32,013 bases of DNA from Treponema sp. (GTDB lineage: Bacteria; Spirochaetota; Spirochaetia; Treponematales; Breznakiellaceae). Positions within the stretch are counted from its first letter, which is position 1. Each line of letters begins with the position of its first letter. Shown in pieces: positions 24,694 through 31,601 of the stretch. The translations under genes were made by a program, and so were the position numbers. The notes below the pieces were generated by a model. That model was not told the origin of the DNA. It did no database searches and saw nothing but the letters and a program-made list of their open reading frames with translations. The stretch is taken from contig JAISCC010000003.1 in the NCBI GenBank assembly GCA_031265845.1, positions 1-32,013 on the forward strand. The letters are read 5' to 3'.

Positions 24694-26283
24694 GTGTCTC
24701 TTTTACGACTAGAACATGTTTCAAAAGATTTTTATGGTACGCAGGTTTTGCGGAATATCAGCTTTTCCCTGGACAAGGGCGAGATTCTGGGACTTGTTGG
24801 AGAGAATGGCGCGGGAAAAACAACCCTGATGCACATTCTTTTTGGTATGCCGGTGATTGCGGAAACCGGCGGTTTCGGCGGCAAGATTTATATAAACGAC
24901 GTTCCCGTTAATTTCAAAAACCCCTTTGACGCGCTGGACGCGGGCGTAGGCATGGTTCATCAGGAATTTTCGCTTATTCCGGGTTTTGCCGCTGACGAAA
25001 ACATCATGTTGAACAGAGAGCCATGCGCGTACGGCGTCGCGTCAACGGTTTTCGGAGACAGGCTCGGCATTCTGAAACGCGGCGAGATGAGGGATCGGTC
25101 GGTGCGAGCCATCGGCAAGCTTGGCGTCAGGATCGAACCGGATACGCCGGTGTCGGAAATGCCGGTGGGACACAAGCAGTTTACGGAAATCGCCCGCGAG
25201 ATCAACCGCGAGCAGGTGAAGTTGCTCGCGCTGGATGAGCCAACCGCTGTGCTTACGGAAAGCGAGGCGGATATTCTCCTCGCTTCGGTAAAAACGCTGG
25301 CGCGAGAGGGAATCGCCGTTATTTTCATTTCACACCGGCTTTCGGAAATTACCAAAATAACGGACAGGATCGTGGTTCTGCGGGATGGAGACATCATCAA
25401 AAATACGGAAAACAAGCGAGTCAGCGTAGCCGACATCGCTTCGTGGATGGTCGGGCGCGCGACAGGAAAGTCCGGCGCCCAGTCAGCGCGGACAAAGAGG
25501 AGCGAAGCGGGCGCGACGGGCGCCGCGCTTGAAGTGGAGCGTCTGTGGGTTGATATGCCCGGCGAAACGGTCAGAGACGTGTCTTTCACGGTTCAGGAAG
25601 GGGAGATTTTCGGTGTCGGCGGTCTTGCGGGGCAGGGCAAGCTCGGCATACCGAATGGCGTCATGGGGCTGTATACCGCAGGCGGAACCCTGCGCTTCAA
25701 CGGACAAAGCCTTCCCATAGGCAACCTCAAAGCGGTACTCGACGCGGGGCTGGCTTTTGTTTCGGAAGACCGCCGGGGGGTCGGCTTGCTTTTGGACGAG
25801 AGCCTTGACTGGAACATAGCGTTTGGCGTGATGCAAACAAAGGGTGCGTGCCTCAAGAAATGGCTTGGCGGGCTTTTCAGCCAGCGGGACGAGAAGGCGA
25901 TGGAGGCGCTCGCCGAAGAATATATTGAAACGCTGGAAATAAAATGCACGGGCCCAAAACAAAAGGCGAAAGAGCTTTCGGGCGGCAATCAGCAGAAAGT
26001 GTGTCTTGCGAAAGCCTTCGCGCTTAATCCCAAGCTGCTCTTTGTGTCGGAACCTACACGGGGCATTGATGTGGGCGCAAAAAAGATCGTGCTTGACACG
26101 CTCAGGCGGTACAATCAAGAACGAGGCGCGACTATTGTGATGATTTCAAGCGAGTTGGAGGAGTTGCGTTCCATTTGCGGGCGCATCGCCATTGTCGCGG
26201 AAGGGCGCATCGCGGGCGTCCTGTCTCCTGAAGCGGAAGCCGCCGAATTTGGACTTCTTATGTCGGGAGAAAAACTGCCATGA
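24694..26283 (+). CDS. ABC transporter ATP-binding protein with two nucleotide-binding domains, 529 aa
   Basis: Hydrolyses ATP to drive uptake, by analogy with RbsA/MglA and nucleoside importers that carry two ATPase domains in one chain. Domain 1 (about 1-235) has Walker A GENGAGKTT, a Q-loop in GMVHQEFSLIPG and Walker B LLALDEPTAVL. Domain 2 (about 265-529) has a degenerate Walker A, GLAGQGKLG, an intact LSGGNQQKV signature and SEPTRGIDVGAKK. Such asymmetry is normal in this family. The start is GTG, 8 nt after GAGG. The stop overlaps the first permease start (ATGA). Confidence 0.92.
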   Translation: MSLLRLEHVSKDFYGTQVLRNISFSLDKGEILGLVGENGAGKTTLMHILFGMPVIAETGGFGGKIYINDVPVNFKNPFDALDAGVGMVHQEFSLIPGFAADENIMLNREPCAYGVASTVFGDRLGILKRGEMRDRSVRAIGKLGVRIEPDTPVSEMPVGHKQFTEIAREINREQVKLLALDEPTAVLTESEADILLASVKTLAREGIAVIFISHRLSEITKITDRIVVLRDGDIIKNTENKRVSVADIASWMVGRATGKSGAQSARTKRSEAGATGAALEVERLWVDMPGETVRDVSFTVQEGEIFGVGGLAGQGKLGIPNGVMGLYTAGGTLRFNGQSLPIGNLKAVLDAGLAFVSEDRRGVGLLLDESLDWNIAFGVMQTKGACLKKWLGGLFSQRDEKAMEALAEEYIETLEIKCTGPKQKAKELSGGNQQKVCLAKAFALNPKLLFVSEPTRGIDVGAKKIVLDTLRRYNQERGATIVMISSELEELRSICGRIAIVAEGRIAGVLSPEAEAAEFGLLMSGEKLP

Positions 26284-27353
26284 CTGCTATACCTATAAAA
26301 GAACAAATTGGGGATACAATGAAGACGTTTATCGCCAATTTCGGACTGCCGAGACTCATCATATTCTTCTTTGTAGTGGTGTTGTTTGTCGCGTCTCCGT
26401 TTGTGGGCGTGAGGGTGGACAGCTCGCTTACCAACGTGTTCGTACGGTTCGGGCAAAACGGCGTGATGGTATTGGCGCTTGTGCCCATGATGCAAGCTGG
26501 CGCGGGACTCAATTTCGGGCTGCCGGTCGGCATTGTCGCGGGACTCCTGGGCGCGACTCTCTCCATGCAGCTTCAGCTTGCTGGCGTACTCGGCTTCTTT
26601 GCGGCCGTGATCATCAGCATGCCGTTTGCGATTATGTTCGGCTGGCTCTATGGCGCGTTGCTTAACAAAGTGAAAGGCGAGGAAATGACCATCGCCATGT
26701 ACGTGGGCTTCTCAATCGTCACCTTTATGTCGATTCTATGGCTTATCCTTCCCTATACAAACCCCACCATGGTCTGGGGCTATACCGGCAAGGGGTTGCG
26801 GACGACCATCACGCTGGACGGCTACTGGAGCAACATCTTAAACAATTTTCTCGCCATAAGAATCGGGGAGAACTTCAAGTTTCCCACCGGCGCGATCCTG
26901 TTTTTCGCGCTCATGGCGGTTCTCATGCGGCTTTTTATGCGGAGCAGAACCGGAACCGCGCTTACCGCAGTGGGATCGAATCCGGTTTTCGCCCGCGCCA
27001 GCGGCGTTTCAGTTGACAAGATGCGGCTCACAAGCGTTATTGTGTCGACCATATACGGCGCGGTCGGCATCCTAATGTATCAGCAGAGCTTCGGCTTCAT
27101 TCAGGTGTATCAGGCGCCTATTTACATGGCGTTTCCGGCGGTGGCCGCGATACTGTTGGGCGGCGCGTCGGTGAACAAGGCGAGCATTCTCAACGTGATC
27201 ATAGGAACCTTCCTTTTCCAGAGCATCCTCACCATGACGCCTTCGGTCATTAACAGCATCCTGAAAACAGACCTTTCCGAGGTCATCCGCATACTGGTCT
27301 CAAACGGGATGATCATCTACGCATTAACGCGGAAAACAAAGGCGGCGCAATGA
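26280..27353 (+). CDS. ABC transporter permease, first of two, 357 aa
   Basis: An integral membrane permease of the RbsC/branched-chain type with eight to ten hydrophobic segments and the family stretches MMQAGAGLNFGLPVGIVAGLLGA, RTGTALTAVGSNPVFARASGVSVDKMRL and FPAVAAILLGGASVNKASILNVIIGTFLFQ. The EAA-like coupling loop (AVGSNPVFARASGV) would contact the ATPase. ATG 26280 overlaps the ATPase stop; an internal ATG at 26319 also begins a plausible product. Its end overlaps the second permease, so the genes are translationally coupled. Confidence 0.9.
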   Translation: MTAIPIKEQIGDTMKTFIANFGLPRLIIFFFVVVLFVASPFVGVRVDSSLTNVFVRFGQNGVMVLALVPMMQAGAGLNFGLPVGIVAGLLGATLSMQLQLAGVLGFFAAVIISMPFAIMFGWLYGALLNKVKGEEMTIAMYVGFSIVTFMSILWLILPYTNPTMVWGYTGKGLRTTITLDGYWSNILNNFLAIRIGENFKFPTGAILFFALMAVLMRLFMRSRTGTALTAVGSNPVFARASGVSVDKMRLTSVIVSTIYGAVGILMYQQSFGFIQVYQAPIYMAFPAVAAILLGGASVNKASILNVIIGTFLFQSILTMTPSVINSILKTDLSEVIRILVSNGMIIYALTRKTKAAQ

Positions 27354-28450
27354 ACATGAAAAAATTTAGATTAAGCGGATTTTTGGCTGACAATACGGTC
27401 GTCTTTATCTTTTTGGCCATTACGCTGGCGGCGGCGCCCTTGTCCGGACTTTCTGCCCTCACCATAACGCAGGAGATCATCACCCGCATAGGCAGGAACT
27501 GTTTTCTGGTGTTCAGTCTGATTCTTCCCATCATGGCGGGCATGGGCATCAACTTCGGCATGGTGCTGGGCGCGATGGCCGGGCAGATCGGGCTTATATT
27601 TGCGGTTGACTGGAATATCGTCGGCGCGCCCGGACTTGTTTTCGCAAGCCTTATCGCGGTTCCCATAGCGTCTCTCCTCGGCTGGCTGGCTGGCGAGATC
27701 CTCAACAGGGCGCGGGGGCGGGAGATGGTTACGGGCTACATCTTGGGGTTTTTCATGGACGGCTTTTACCAGTTTGTGGCGCTTTACCTCATGGGATCCG
27801 TCATTCCGGTTCATTCCCTCAATATCACGTTAAGTCGGGGCTACGGCATCAGGAACACGCTGACTCTGGATTCAGTGCGCCAGTCCCTGGATCACCTGCT
27901 CCAAGCGCGCATCGGCATGATCTCATTGCCCATAGCCAATTTTCTGATTATCGGACTGTTGTGCGTGTTCATCATCTGGTTCAGGCGCACCAAACTTGGG
28001 CAGGACATGCGAGCCGTGGGGCAGGATCAAGCCGTGGCTCACGCCGCCGGCATTCCGGTTGACAGGACGCGCATCATAGCGATTGTGATTTCAACCATTC
28101 TGGCGAGCCTTGGGCAGATCATCTTTCTGCAAAACATGGGCAATATAGCGACCTATAACGCGCACAAGCAAACCGGCTTCTTCGCTGCGGCGGCAATTCT
28201 GGTGGGCGGCGCATCGGTGAGCAAGGCGACCATTCCCAACGTGTTCATCGGCACCGTGTTGTTGCATCTCATGTACATTGTGGTTCCACGCGCCGGCGTA
28301 AACCTGTTCGGTTCGGCTATGATAGGCGAATACTTCCGCGACGCGTTCAGTTACGGGGTTATCGCGCTTGCCCTTGTTCTTCACGCATGGCGCAAGCGGG
28401 CGAATGCCGAATTGTCCCGGCAAGACCTTCGGGGAGGGATAAAGACATGA
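27350..28450 (+). CDS. ABC transporter permease, second of two, 366 aa
   Basis: A paralogue of the preceding permease and its likely heterodimer partner: MAGMGINFGMVLGAMAGQIGLIFAVDWN, a coupling segment TKLGQDMRAVGQDQAVAHAAGIPVDRTRI and FFAAAAILVGGASVSKATIPNVFIGTVLLH align with the same regions of the first. Both start and stop overlap neighbours by four bases. An ATG two codons in is an alternative start. Confidence 0.9.
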   Translation: MNMKKFRLSGFLADNTVVFIFLAITLAAAPLSGLSALTITQEIITRIGRNCFLVFSLILPIMAGMGINFGMVLGAMAGQIGLIFAVDWNIVGAPGLVFASLIAVPIASLLGWLAGEILNRARGREMVTGYILGFFMDGFYQFVALYLMGSVIPVHSLNITLSRGYGIRNTLTLDSVRQSLDHLLQARIGMISLPIANFLIIGLLCVFIIWFRRTKLGQDMRAVGQDQAVAHAAGIPVDRTRIIAIVISTILASLGQIIFLQNMGNIATYNAHKQTGFFAAAAILVGGASVSKATIPNVFIGTVLLHLMYIVVPRAGVNLFGSAMIGEYFRDAFSYGVIALALVLHAWRKRANAELSRQDLRGGIKT

Positions 28451-28884
28451 AACCCACGCAAAAATCCACGAGAACGGCGATCCGCGTTGCGTTGGTCGCC
28501 GTATACATAGGACTGGGAGGCTTCCTGTTTGTGTCTTTTCGCGGGCATACCCTGCTCGTAGACAACCATGACACGGAATTCCTGACCGCGCCTGACATGA
28601 TCATGGCGTCCGTTGACAAGGGGGAACGCCTCGCTTTTTTCAACGGCGACCGAGATCGCTTCGCCGTCCGCGGACGCAACGTGAGGATACGCATTGAGTT
28701 CAGCGACGGGAAGCCGACGTTTGAAGAGACGATTAGTCTGCCGTTCAAGGACGACATGTACCTCTTGTCCATACCAAAATTGTTGAACAACGAGCCGTGT
28801 CTGGAACCGTTCAACACTGCGTCCGAACCCAGAGCGGAGGAAGAAGAGCCGATTCCCGCCGCCGAGGAATTTATGCTGGAATAG
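28447..28884 (+). CDS. Membrane-anchored accessory protein of the ABC cassette (DUF6672-like), 145 aa
   Basis: A basic N-terminus and one hydrophobic segment (about 12-31, VALVAVYIGLGGFLFVSF) are followed by RGHTLLVDNHDTEF and a small beta-rich extracytoplasmic domain (GERLAFFNGDRDRFAVRGRNVRIRIEFSDG...FEETISLPF), then an acidic Pro/Glu tail. It starts within the last permease stop (ATGA), with GGGAGGG just upstream, so it belongs to the transporter operon. I believe it matches the DUF6672 family found next to such transporters, but that is from memory. Function unknown; it might assist ligand delivery or complex assembly. Confidence 0.7.
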   Translation: MKPTQKSTRTAIRVALVAVYIGLGGFLFVSFRGHTLLVDNHDTEFLTAPDMIMASVDKGERLAFFNGDRDRFAVRGRNVRIRIEFSDGKPTFEETISLPFKDDMYLLSIPKLLNNEPCLEPFNTASEPRAEEEEPIPAAEEFMLE

Positions 28885-29251
28885 GGCGGCGCGGGCGCCC
28901 GCAGTGAGCGCCCGCGTTGCGCCAGCCCGAATGCGCTTCTTCGGGGCGGTTCTTTTCGTGGGCGTCTAGAGGGTACGTATACCCATGTATACCTGACAAT
29001 GGGTAAACTGTCGCCCACGCTAAACAAGGCTCATGGAAGCGTATAGAAGCCTTCTACGCGCCGATACAAGGCTTTGGCGTTGCCTGCGGCTGAAAACCAC
29101 TTTTTATTGTAATTGATAAAACCACCGGCTATGCCGGTGAGACTTGAAAAGGCTATGCCGTGTCCAGAGAGATTCGAATAACAAAATGAAATAATGTACT
29201 CCTGAGGAAGCCCCTGAGAAGGCAAAAACAGGAGTACAAGAGTATGTTATG
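28885..29251. other. Intergenic region with hairpins, no convincing gene
   Basis: A GC-rich hairpin (GCGGGCGC / GCGCCCGC) follows the ABC operon and may help termination although it has no T run. A 63-bp nested hairpin lies at 28957-29019. ACCGGC-TAT-GCCGGT (29124-29138) is a perfect 15-bp palindrome. Minus-strand open frames here lack ribosome binding sites and recognisable domains. Confidence 0.5.
28957..29019. repeat. 63-bp nested inverted repeat
   Basis: CGTGGGCG at 28957 pairs with CGCCCACG at 29012-29019. Inside lie GGGTA/TACCC pairs and two GTATAC palindromes, so several alternative folds are possible. Confidence 0.6.
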
Positions 29252-29280
29252 TTGGCAAGAATATGATATTGGGATAGTAT
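29252..29280 (+). promoter_or_regulatory. Promoter of the small Cys-protein gene
   Basis: TTGGCA (29252-29257), a 17-bp spacer and TAGTAT (29275-29280), 20 nt before the ATG. Confidence 0.5.
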
Positions 29281-29300
29281 GATAGACAAGGAGTTTTGCT

Positions 29301-29519
29301 ATGGACAATTCAGATCATCGCTTAAAAGATTATATGGGCGAATTAGCATCTCCGCCCAAAGATTGTTCTGTCTGTGAACGGAACAATGCCGCTTTAGAAA
29401 AAGCGCTTGCGGCTGGCTATGGAATTGATGAATCAGCTACTGTCCGCAAACAGGGCAATTCAAATGACTATTGTTTGGTCGGGCAGGATGAACCTCGTTG
29501 TCCAAAGTATAATGGCTAA
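29301..29519 (+). CDS. Small hypothetical protein with four cysteines, 72 aa
   Basis: No family recognised. The product is hydrophilic, without signal peptide or membrane segment, and holds a CSVC pair plus two later single cysteines (YCLVG and RCPKY), which could bind a metal. A promoter and an AAGGAG 7 nt before the ATG support expression. Its last 83 nt overlap, on the opposite strand, the 3' end of the GIY-YIG-like gene, whose own tail also encodes a CPVC pair; one of the two may not be functional. Confidence 0.55.
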   Translation: MDNSDHRLKDYMGELASPPKDCSVCERNNAALEKALAAGYGIDESATVRKQGNSNDYCLVGQDEPRCPKYNG

Positions 29520-29800
29520 AATCATGATAGTTTTTGTACTCTTTTTCGTATGCTTCATTTGCGCTCGTGGCATAAGAAAACATAAAGAAAAGATAGTCAT
29601 TTCCTAATAGTTGATTTCTCGCCAATGTGCGTCTTGATTCTAGCGTTTAAGTCATTATCAGACCGTCCGACATATTGAACGTGAAACTCACCTTTACCGA
29701 CAAATCCCAGAGCATAGTTACCAATGCAGGATTTTTCCACATAATTATCAATAGAATGTGTATTTAGTTCATAAGGGACTTGCATATTAAGAGTTGGCAT
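29437..29800 (-). pseudogene. GIY-YIG-like nuclease-family gene, interrupted by a frameshift
   Basis: The upstream frame gives MPTLNMQVPYEL, then NYALGFVGKGEFHVQYVGRSDNDLNARIKTHIGEK and stops at 29597. The next frame carries on with DYLFFMFSYATSANEAYEKEYKNYHDF and DNEVHPARP...CPVCG to 29437. Together they read as one small GIY-YIG-type protein: YALG and YVGRS stand for the GIY and YIG strands, with the catalytic-type Arg following, and HPARP and CPVC close it. The frames join between about 29597 and 29622, so one base is gained or lost. ATG 29800 has GGAGG just upstream. Whether the shift is a mutation or recoding is open; no classical slippery heptamer is evident. Confidence 0.6.
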
Positions 29801-29888
29801 ATTTCCTCCATCCAAATAAATCGGCATGGTTCCTGAAAACTTGAGAGGTAATCCTCTACCTCCGCAGTTCCGTCGCCCAAATAGAAAA

Positions 29889-29910
29889 GCCGGGTCCCGA
29901 AGAACCCGGC
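29889..29910 (-). terminator. Terminator of the minus-strand exported-protein gene
   Basis: GCCGGGT and ACCCGGC pair across an 8-nt loop; on the minus strand TTTTCTATTT follows. It starts 8 nt after the stop of the gene ending at 29918. Confidence 0.75.
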
Positions 29911-29917
29911 CTGTCAG

Positions 29918-30418
29918 TTATGCGGACTTTACGCTTTCGCCCGCACATCGGCGGACAAGCTCAAGGTATCCCTTGTGACCGAGACGGAATTGGCGCACAT
30001 ACTCGTTATTGCTCCGGTCAAACACCGGCTCCAGTACCACGCCGTCCAGCCCAAGAATGTAATCGCGTGAAAAGGTTATAGGTTCGCCATCGAATACGAG
30101 TATCAATCTATCACCAGAAAAAACATATTGGATTTTACCTGTTTCAGATTCGTCATATATATCTTCCAGCTCGCCAGAATTCAAATATTGATATTTGGTG
30201 GTCATAATTAAGTTTTGATCTTCGACTGAAAAGTGACCTGAAAAACCAAAATCAAGATTGCAAATAAAAATATCATCAATAAAAATAAAGATTACTTTGT
30301 CTTCGCCGTAAATAATTCCATACCAAATACCCTGAAATGGGGCGCGACTGTCTTTTCCCTGGGAGAATATGGGCAACATAAGCAATACCAATAAACCAAT
30401 TAAAACAAGTTTTTTCAT
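29918..30418 (-). CDS. Exported hypothetical protein, 166 aa
   Basis: A signal peptide (1-19 or 20, LPIFSQ) precedes a beta-rich domain that opens with FQGIWYGIIYGEDKVIFIFIDDIFICNL and continues through GHFSVEDQNLIMTTKYQYL and GDRLILVFDGEPITFSR. The pattern (G-I-W-G at the start, alternating short strands) suggests a small lipocalin-like barrel, but I do not recognise the family. AAGGGG lies 9 nt before the ATG. The gene starts 13 nt after the stop of the XRE-like gene, so they probably form a two-gene operon. Base composition is more AT-rich than the core genes. Confidence 0.65.
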   Translation of the reverse strand: MKKLVLIGLLVLLMLPIFSQGKDSRAPFQGIWYGIIYGEDKVIFIFIDDIFICNLDFGFSGHFSVEDQNLIMTTKYQYLNSGELEDIYDESETGKIQYVFSGDRLILVFDGEPITFSRDYILGLDGVVLEPVFDRSNNEYVRQFRLGHKGYLELVRRCAGESVKSA

Positions 30419-30431
30419 AATACGAAACCCC

Positions 30432-30818
30432 TTATAGTTTTTTAAGCTCTTCCAAAGCCGATTCCAGTTTCTGAATAATACCCGTAGCGTCGGTTTTATC
30501 CAACTCGCCAGTTACAAGGTGTTCGACGGCGACGCCTAACGACTTGGCAATCTCCACCGAGTCCTCCAAGACGGCCATTTTATATTTTCTGTCATCAAAA
30601 AACTTGCTGTAATCAATGCGCAGGGATTCCAAAAAGACTTTAGGGGGCATATTGGTTTTATCCCGCAAACCTTTTTTTGTAACCAAGGTCTGAACCCTGT
30701 CAAAATAGTCCATTGGCAGCAATGGAGAATCTTGATTTTCATCTCTTTTCTGTTCTATCGCCTTGCTCGCCACAAGCTGTTTTAATAATTTGACCGCTTC
30801 TTCATACAGACTGCTCAC
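30432..30818 (-). CDS. XRE-like helix-turn-helix regulator with a disturbed N-terminus, about 128 aa
   Basis: The C-terminal part, DYFDRVQTLVTKKGLRDKTNMPPKVFLESLRIDYSKFFDDRKYKMAVLEDSVEIAKSLGVAVEHLVTGE, follows the Cro/CI-type HTH pattern; IAkaLGVsveyLvtGE is the usual end of that domain. The first 50 residues are helical and unassigned. The frame is open to a TTG at 30869, but the likeliest start, GTG 30818, lies inside the left terminal inverted repeat of the IS1-like element, without a Shine-Dalgarno sequence. The original 5' end may have been lost at the insertion. It probably regulates its own operon, including the exported protein downstream. Confidence 0.55.
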   Translation of the reverse strand: MSSLYEEAVKLLKQLVASKAIEQKRDENQDSPLLPMDYFDRVQTLVTKKGLRDKTNMPPKVFLESLRIDYSKFFDDRKYKMAVLEDSVEIAKSLGVAVEHLVTGELDKTDATGIIQKLESALEELKKL

Positions 30819-30830
30819 AGTATGTTTACA
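30808..30830 (+). repeat. Left terminal inverted repeat of the IS1-like element
   Basis: The outer end reads AGACTGCTCA. The complementary strand of this repeat supplies the GTG used as probable start of the XRE-like gene. Confidence 0.75.
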
Positions 30831-30847
30831 AGCAAGGGGTGTAAATG

Positions 30848-30856
30848 TGATATAAT
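30848..30856 (+). promoter_or_regulatory. Transposase promoter, extended -10
   Basis: TGATATAAT is a perfect extended -10 box just inside the left end of the element. TTTACA lies 20 bp upstream, too far for an ideal -35 but possibly used. The ATG is 24 nt downstream. Confidence 0.5.
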
Positions 30857-30880
30857 ATGCGAAACCCAAAGGAGGGTGTT

Positions 30881-31594
30881 ATGGCGCAATGCGTACGCTG
30901 CGGCGGCGAGAGCCATGTAAAATCCGGCAAGCCCAACGATGTTCGGCGCTATAAATGCAAGGATTGCGGGCGATCGTTCGGCGGCAAGCCCAGAAAGTTC
31001 TCCTATGAGGACAAAGAACGCTTTTTGGATATGTATATGAACAACGCGGGCATACGCAAGGCGGCGATGTTTGTGGGGCGCTCTTCATCAACGCCTGTAA
31101 GATGGGTTCGGGATTTCGCCGCGAATCCGCGGCGGCTACGAGGCGCGGAAGAGGGTCTCGGCTCAAAAACCCCCGACACGATAGAGATGGGCGGGATACA
31201 CACCCGGATAAAAAGGGGGGATCCGGCTGCCGGCGCGGACCGCTTATTCCAGGGGGGGAGGTAAGATTGTTGCGTATGCCATCGGACGCGCGAAAGAGCG
31301 CGCGGCAGAGCTTTATAACAAGGCGAGGCTTGCGGTCGGGACAACAAGGCGCGTATACACCGATGGCAATAGCCGCTATGAAGAGATGTTTAAGAAGATG
31401 GGGATGGGCCGTCCGCACGGCATAGAGGGAGGGGAGAGCCGGACACGCCTGATAGAGAGCGCGAACAGCGGCGTAAGGGGTGATCTCGCGAGGTTCAACC
31501 GAAAGAGCAAGAGTATAGCAAGCGCCTCGACATGCCGGACGACGCGCTGCAATTATTTTTTTATCGCAAGCATTTTAATGTCAACATAAAATGA
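30881..31594 (+). pseudogene. IS1-family transposase, broken by two frameshifts
   Basis: AAGGAGG stands 5 nt before the ATG. The N-terminus is an IS1 InsA-like zinc ribbon (CVRCGG...CKDCGRSFGGKPRKFS) and helix-turn-helix (GIRKAAMFVGRSSSTPVRWVRDFA). The frame stops at 31264, after a run of seven G (31252-31258); one G fewer restores KIVAYAIGRAKERAAELYNKARLAVG and VYTDGNSRYEEM, which holds the second catalytic Asp. A second shift near 31511-31520 is needed to reach SKRLDMPDDALQLFFYRKHFNVNIK, ending inside the right inverted repeat. The first catalytic position, normally IEMDEIHTR, reads IEMGGIHTR. The two shifts cancel, and the enzyme should be inactive. Confidence 0.8.
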
Positions 31595-31601
31595 GCAGTC
31601 T
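31579..31601 (-). repeat. Right terminal inverted repeat of the IS1-like element
   Basis: Complement of the left repeat, with 19 of 23 positions matching. The stop codon of the transposase is inside it, and its last two bases form part of the stop codon of the truncated methyltransferase. Confidence 0.75.

Larger units (their letters stand above)
30808..31601 (+). mobile_element. IS1-family-like insertion sequence, 794 bp, decayed
   Basis: Terminal inverted repeats of 23 bp lie at 30808-30830 and 31579-31601: AGACTGCTCA at the tip is identical, then three differences, then TATGTT and ACA with one difference between, 19 of 23 matching. Between them lies a single transposase gene with IS1-type domains. 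The overall length is close to that of IS1. I found no target-site duplication (flanks TTCATAC and ATAACTGC differ), which fits later deletion or rearrangement at one end. Confidence 0.75.

Noticed and set aside
28359-29027. A 222-codon minus-strand open frame at the end of the ABC operon
   Set aside because: It lies antisense to the permease end and the accessory protein, has no ribosome binding site and crosses hairpins; the plus-strand gene is supported by coupling and a membrane anchor.
29512-29607. A 31-residue plus-strand ORF with one membrane segment (VFVLFFVCFICARG)
   Set aside because: It has no ribosome binding site and lies antisense to the conserved tail of the GIY-YIG-like gene; it is probably a shadow, though a microprotein cannot be excluded.
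31102-31425. A 107-codon plus-strand frame within the IS1-like element
   Set aside because: It is the third frame of the decayed transposase and contains none of the transposase motifs.
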